DNA of 27,015 bases from CAZRGV01 sp964599655 (GTDB lineage: Bacteria; Planctomycetota; Planctomycetia; Isosphaerales; Isosphaeraceae), in assembly GCA_964599655.1 (NCBI GenBank), contig CAZRGV010000085.1:1-27015 (forward strand), in the 5' to 3' direction. The position numbers were made by a program, and so were the translations under genes. This document shows, piece by piece, positions 25,187-27,015 of this stretch; the first letter of the stretch is position 1, and every line of letters begins with the position of its first letter. The notes below the pieces were generated by a model. That model did no database searches. It was given only the letters and a program-made list of their open reading frames with translations, and was not told the origin of the DNA.

Positions 25187-25364
25187 GCCGATGCTCGGTC
25201 GCCCCGTTGACCCTCGGCTGGGGTCGACACGACCCCAGCCAACCCGCCGATGTTCGGCTGCCCCTTCNNNNNNNNNNTACACTCTTTCCCGACACGACCC
25301 CAGCCACCCCGCCGATGTTCCGTCGCCCCGTTGACCCTCGGCTGGGGTCGACACGACCTCAGCC
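25187..25364. repeat. Second repeat family with 11-bp hairpins, interrupted by a gap
   Basis: A longer unit running from GATGYTCSGTCGCCCCGTTG through the hairpin occurs at 25190-25240 and 25314-25364, with a partial copy at 25291-25305. The hairpin has arms GGCTGGGGTCG and CGACCCCAGCC around ACA (25216-25240); in 25340-25364 one C is T. The core is the complement of the core in the array at 25004-25113, so the two families share one palindrome. The scaffold gap lies inside it, so the real copy number is probably higher. Confidence 0.8.
25268..25290. other. 10-N scaffold gap and Illumina adapter remnant
   Basis: Ten Ns (25268-25277) are followed by TACACTCTTTCCC, an exact 13-nt piece of the Illumina TruSeq universal adapter. 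The next genomic bases, GACACGAC, differ from the adapter by one base, which probably caused the misjoin or missed trimming. Confidence 0.93.
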
Positions 25365-25410
25365 ACCCACCGCTACGATCTCATCGGGGTTGCCTCGAGG
25401 TTTATCTCCC

Positions 25411-25685
25411 TCAGGACTCGCCATGCCGCCGGATAGGCCAGATGTGGAGCACCCAGACGATGCGTCGTTGCGAATCGACCTCGATGAGGACAGCCAGGGG
25501 GTACGCGAAAAGCACCCGCTCATCATCCCCCCGGGATTCGCTCTGGCGGAATGGGTCGGTTTGCAGTTCCCGATCCAGGATCTGGGTGGCCGCGGTGACG
25601 CCTGACGCTTCGCCGCATCGGCCTGCATCCCGAGGAGCGTCAACTCGTCCAGCGCGTCCTGAATCCACTCGACGCGGAATGTCAT
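25411..25685 (-). pseudogene. RelE/ParE-like toxin, broken by a one-base deletion
   Basis: The gene starts at the ATG at 25685, overlapping the antitoxin stop by ATGA. The first 28 residues (M-T-F-R-V-E-W ... A-A-K-R-Q) are in one frame; the matching remainder (V-T-A-A-T-Q-I-L-D-R-E-L ... V-L-H-I-W-P-I-R-R) is in another. One extra G near 25599-25601 would join them into a protein of 91 aa with RelE-like features: N-terminal helices, then R-V-L-F-A-Y-P-L-A-V-L-I-E-V-D and the terminal I-V-W-V-L-H-I-W strand. RelE/ParE toxins cleave mRNA or poison gyrase. As written the toxin is inactive. The break may be real decay or a sequencing error in this poorly assembled stretch. Confidence 0.7.
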
Positions 25686-25918
25686 CGCGATTCCAGGTGA
25701 GCCAGGACCTCGGCGGTCGTGTAGGTCTTCCCCTTGTTCTGCCTGCGACGCTGCACCTCTTCCGCGCTGATCCGCGGCTCCAATCCTTCGTAAAGCGCGG
25801 GGTCGATCACAGGCAGAACCCGGGCGAGTACCCGGCCCGATTCATCGCAAAGTTCCAGCGGCTGACTCAGGTCGTGGAGTCGGTTTCGCAGGTCGGCATC
25901 GAGCGTGATCCTGGTCAT
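25682..25918 (-). CDS. Type II antitoxin, partner of the downstream RelE/ParE-like toxin
   Basis: 78 aa, ATG at 25918. The body carries P-L-E-L-C-D-E-S-G-R-V-L followed by Y-E-G-L-E-P-R-I-S-x-E-E-V and K-G-K-T-Y-T-T-A-E-V-L-A-H-L. This is a small-protein family I recall from planctomycetes and cyanobacteria beside RelE-type toxins. The stop overlaps the toxin start by 4 bp (ATGA), which indicates translational coupling. The antitoxin would bind and neutralise the toxin and probably autoregulate the operon. It appears intact although its toxin frame is broken. The antitoxin role is inferred mainly from context. Confidence 0.75.
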   Translation of the reverse strand: MTRITLDADLRNRLHDLSQPLELCDESGRVLARVLPVIDPALYEGLEPRISAEEVQRRRQNKGKTYTTAEVLAHLESR

Positions 25919-26224
25919 GGACGCATTCTCCGCGCTCCGAAGGACGTTGGCCTATCGTCCCCCTCAGATTACATCCCGAGGCAGCGACGCCTCAACGCGG
26001 ATGGCCCCTGCGCTGCGTTCTCGCGCAGCCGGGGGCGTGTAGACCGAAAGTTTAACCACGACAAAGTTTGCGATTTGACTCGATCCATCTTTCGGACATT
26101 CTCCGAATTCCGAGCCCACTCGCTTCGGTATTAAGGTCAAACGGACGCGGAAAACGGCTTCGTGCGACGTCGCGCGGGCTCGGGCGTCCTTGTTGATCCA
26201 AATCCAGGCGATGACGCGGCTTCC
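25919..26224. other. Intergenic, nothing recognised
   Basis: This is upstream DNA of the toxin-antitoxin operon. One AT-richer stretch lies around 26040-26110. No promoter, RNA gene or credible ORF could be supported. Confidence 0.4.
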
Positions 26225-26727
26225 ATGACTCGCAACACGCCGATGACGCTGGGAACGCTTGACCCGAATTCGATCATGGACGTCCGGCCCAGGGAGACCG
26301 ACCCGCCTGTGGCGCCGGAGGACCTCGCCGATCTCTAGGGCGACCGGCCGCCACTCGCGACTCCGACCCGAGGCTCAAGTCCGAGCCCCCTCGGTCCGCC
26401 GCACCCTCGAATGGGCCCGCGGCCTCTTCAAGAAAGGCCACCACGACCTGGCCACCTCGTCCGCCTGGACCCCCGCCGATCCCTCGAAACGGTCACCCAA
26501 CCAGAACGAGCCCCGGCCGAATCCGTCGTGCCGGACAAACCCCGAGCCGCCCCTCCCTCCCGAACAAGAACCCGAAGCCGACCTCGATCTCGAACTCGAC
26601 CAACCCGAGCCCGACCCAACGCCACCCGAAGCCCGTCTTCGTCGCCCCGCCGTTGAGCCGCCGCGCCCGCCGCGCCCTCGAAGCCCAGGCCCATCGCCGA
26701 CGCAAAAAACCTGGCGCGGATTCTGTT
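26225..26727 (+). pseudogene. Decayed or unrecognised ORF with acidic/proline-rich tail
   Basis: An ATG at 26225 starts a 37-residue frame ending at a TAG (26336-26338). A second frame (open from before 26259 to 26774) then shows strong GC third-position bias, with a plausible helix (V-R-R-T-L-E-W-A-R-G-L-F-K-K-G-H-H-D-L) and an acidic E/D-P tract. From about 26656 the bias moves to a third frame ending in a basic A-R-R-A-L-E-A-Q tail (stop 26725-26727). This is consistent with one small gene broken by at least two frameshifts, but all frames are open in such GC-rich DNA. No family recognised. Confidence 0.35.
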
Positions 26728-26789
26728 TGACCGTGTCGGCGGATTCCTGGTGTCGCAAGTCGATTTCTGGTTAGAATTTCCAGCAATCA

Positions 26790-26874
26790 GGTGCCACTGG
26801 CCGCTTCGGCTTGCCCGCCCGTGGTCCGGCTGGTGCGAATCGAGGACACCGGCGGGCAAGCCGCCAGTGGCACC
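26790..26874. repeat. Long inverted repeat, planctomycete palindromic element
   Basis: The left end reads GGTGCCACTGGC, then CGCTTC, then GGCTTGCCCGCC; the right end is the exact reverse complement of the same 24 bases without CGCTTC. The loop is about 30 bp. The element is intergenic, carries no ORF and resembles a small non-autonomous palindromic repeat (REP/MITE-like). I recall similar sequences in several planctomycete genomes but could not verify this. Confidence 0.75.
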
Positions 26875-26933
26875 CTGTCAGCGGAATTCGCTATCCTGTC
26901 TTCACTTACAATCCAAACCACGGATTTCTTCGT

Positions 26934-27015
26934 TCAACCTCCTTCCACCCCCAGCATCCGCTCGATCAACCGCCGTCCATTTCCCTGGATCAGGGCAAAG
27001 GCGGTCTCCTTGTCG
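26934..27015 (-). CDS. C-terminal end of a gene running off the window
   Basis: On the minus strand the frame from 27014 reads D-K-E-T-A-F-A-L-I-Q-G-N-G, then R-R-L-I-E-R-M-L-G-V-E-G-G and a TGA at 26934-26936. The D-K-E-x-A-x-x-I-x-x-G-N-x-x-R-L pattern is the usual last helix of amidohydrolase/TIM-barrel metal-dependent hydrolases. Only 26 codons are visible, so the call rests on this short tail and on its codon bias. Confidence 0.55.
   Translation of the reverse strand, partial: DKETAFALIQGNGRRLIERMLGVEGG

Noticed and set aside
22084..25605. 1173-aa open frame on the plus strand
   Set aside because: It is antisense to the YfhO-like gene, reads through the repeats and the Ns, has low-complexity Arg/Glu/Pro composition and no family-like sequence.

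Overview
The window looks like chromosomal DNA of a planctomycete, probably Isosphaeraceae-like; this is inferred from gene content, since no marker phylogeny could be run. Supporting signs are very GC-rich coding DNA with strong GC third-position bias, a giant secreted PVC-type 'membrane-bound dehydrogenase' fused to HEAT repeats and a CxxCH cytochrome module, two PEP-CTERM sorted proteins, a TPR/HEAT protein ending in a Hint domain, and a palindromic repeat of a kind I recall from planctomycete genomes.

Layout. 1-579: the possible tail of an unknown protein. 974-3190 (+): TPR/HEAT/Hint protein, convergent with an HtrA-like PDZ serine protease (3281-4450, -). 5021-5761 (+): small PEP-CTERM protein with a duplicated motif, closed by a clear terminator. 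6049-9759 (+): dehydrogenase/HEAT/cytochrome c protein. 10041-10814 (+): family 2 glycosyltransferase. 10838-15742 (-): an information-processing block read as SRP RNA (ffs), dnaX, ybaB/ebfC, recR and then rpoN from its own promoter. 16327-18996 (+): double-domain M16 peptidase. 19422-20240 (-) and 20555-21700 (+): FkbM-type methyltransferase divergent from a TIGR03118-like PEP-CTERM protein, with a repeat copy and a structured leader between them. 21961-24903 (-): large YfhO-like membrane protein. 25004-25364: array of short hairpin repeats. 25411-25918 (-): type II toxin-antitoxin pair whose toxin carries a one-base frameshift. 26225-26727: a decayed or unrecognised ORF. 26790-26874: long inverted repeat. 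26934-27015: C-terminal end of a gene that runs off the window.

Two things matter most. First, dnaX carries a nine-A run placed in frame exactly like the E. coli A_AAA_AAG slippery site, and both alternative frames stop within five codons. This predicts a tau-like full product (about 602 aa) and a gamma-like short product (about 419 aa). Second, both 10-N gaps are flanked by Illumina adapter sequence. The gap in dnaX is an assembly artefact that can be closed on paper: the flanks share an 11-bp overlap, and removing 41 bases restores one continuous DnaX frame. The gene should therefore be treated as intact.

How the genes work together: ffs-dnaX-ybaB-recR is the classical co-located replication/repair/secretion set. 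The other genes are mostly single units concerned with the envelope (secreted protease, peptidase, dehydrogenase, glycosyltransferase, YfhO-like protein, PEP-CTERM proteins). No exosortase, phage, IS transposase, tRNA, rRNA or CRISPR array was seen.
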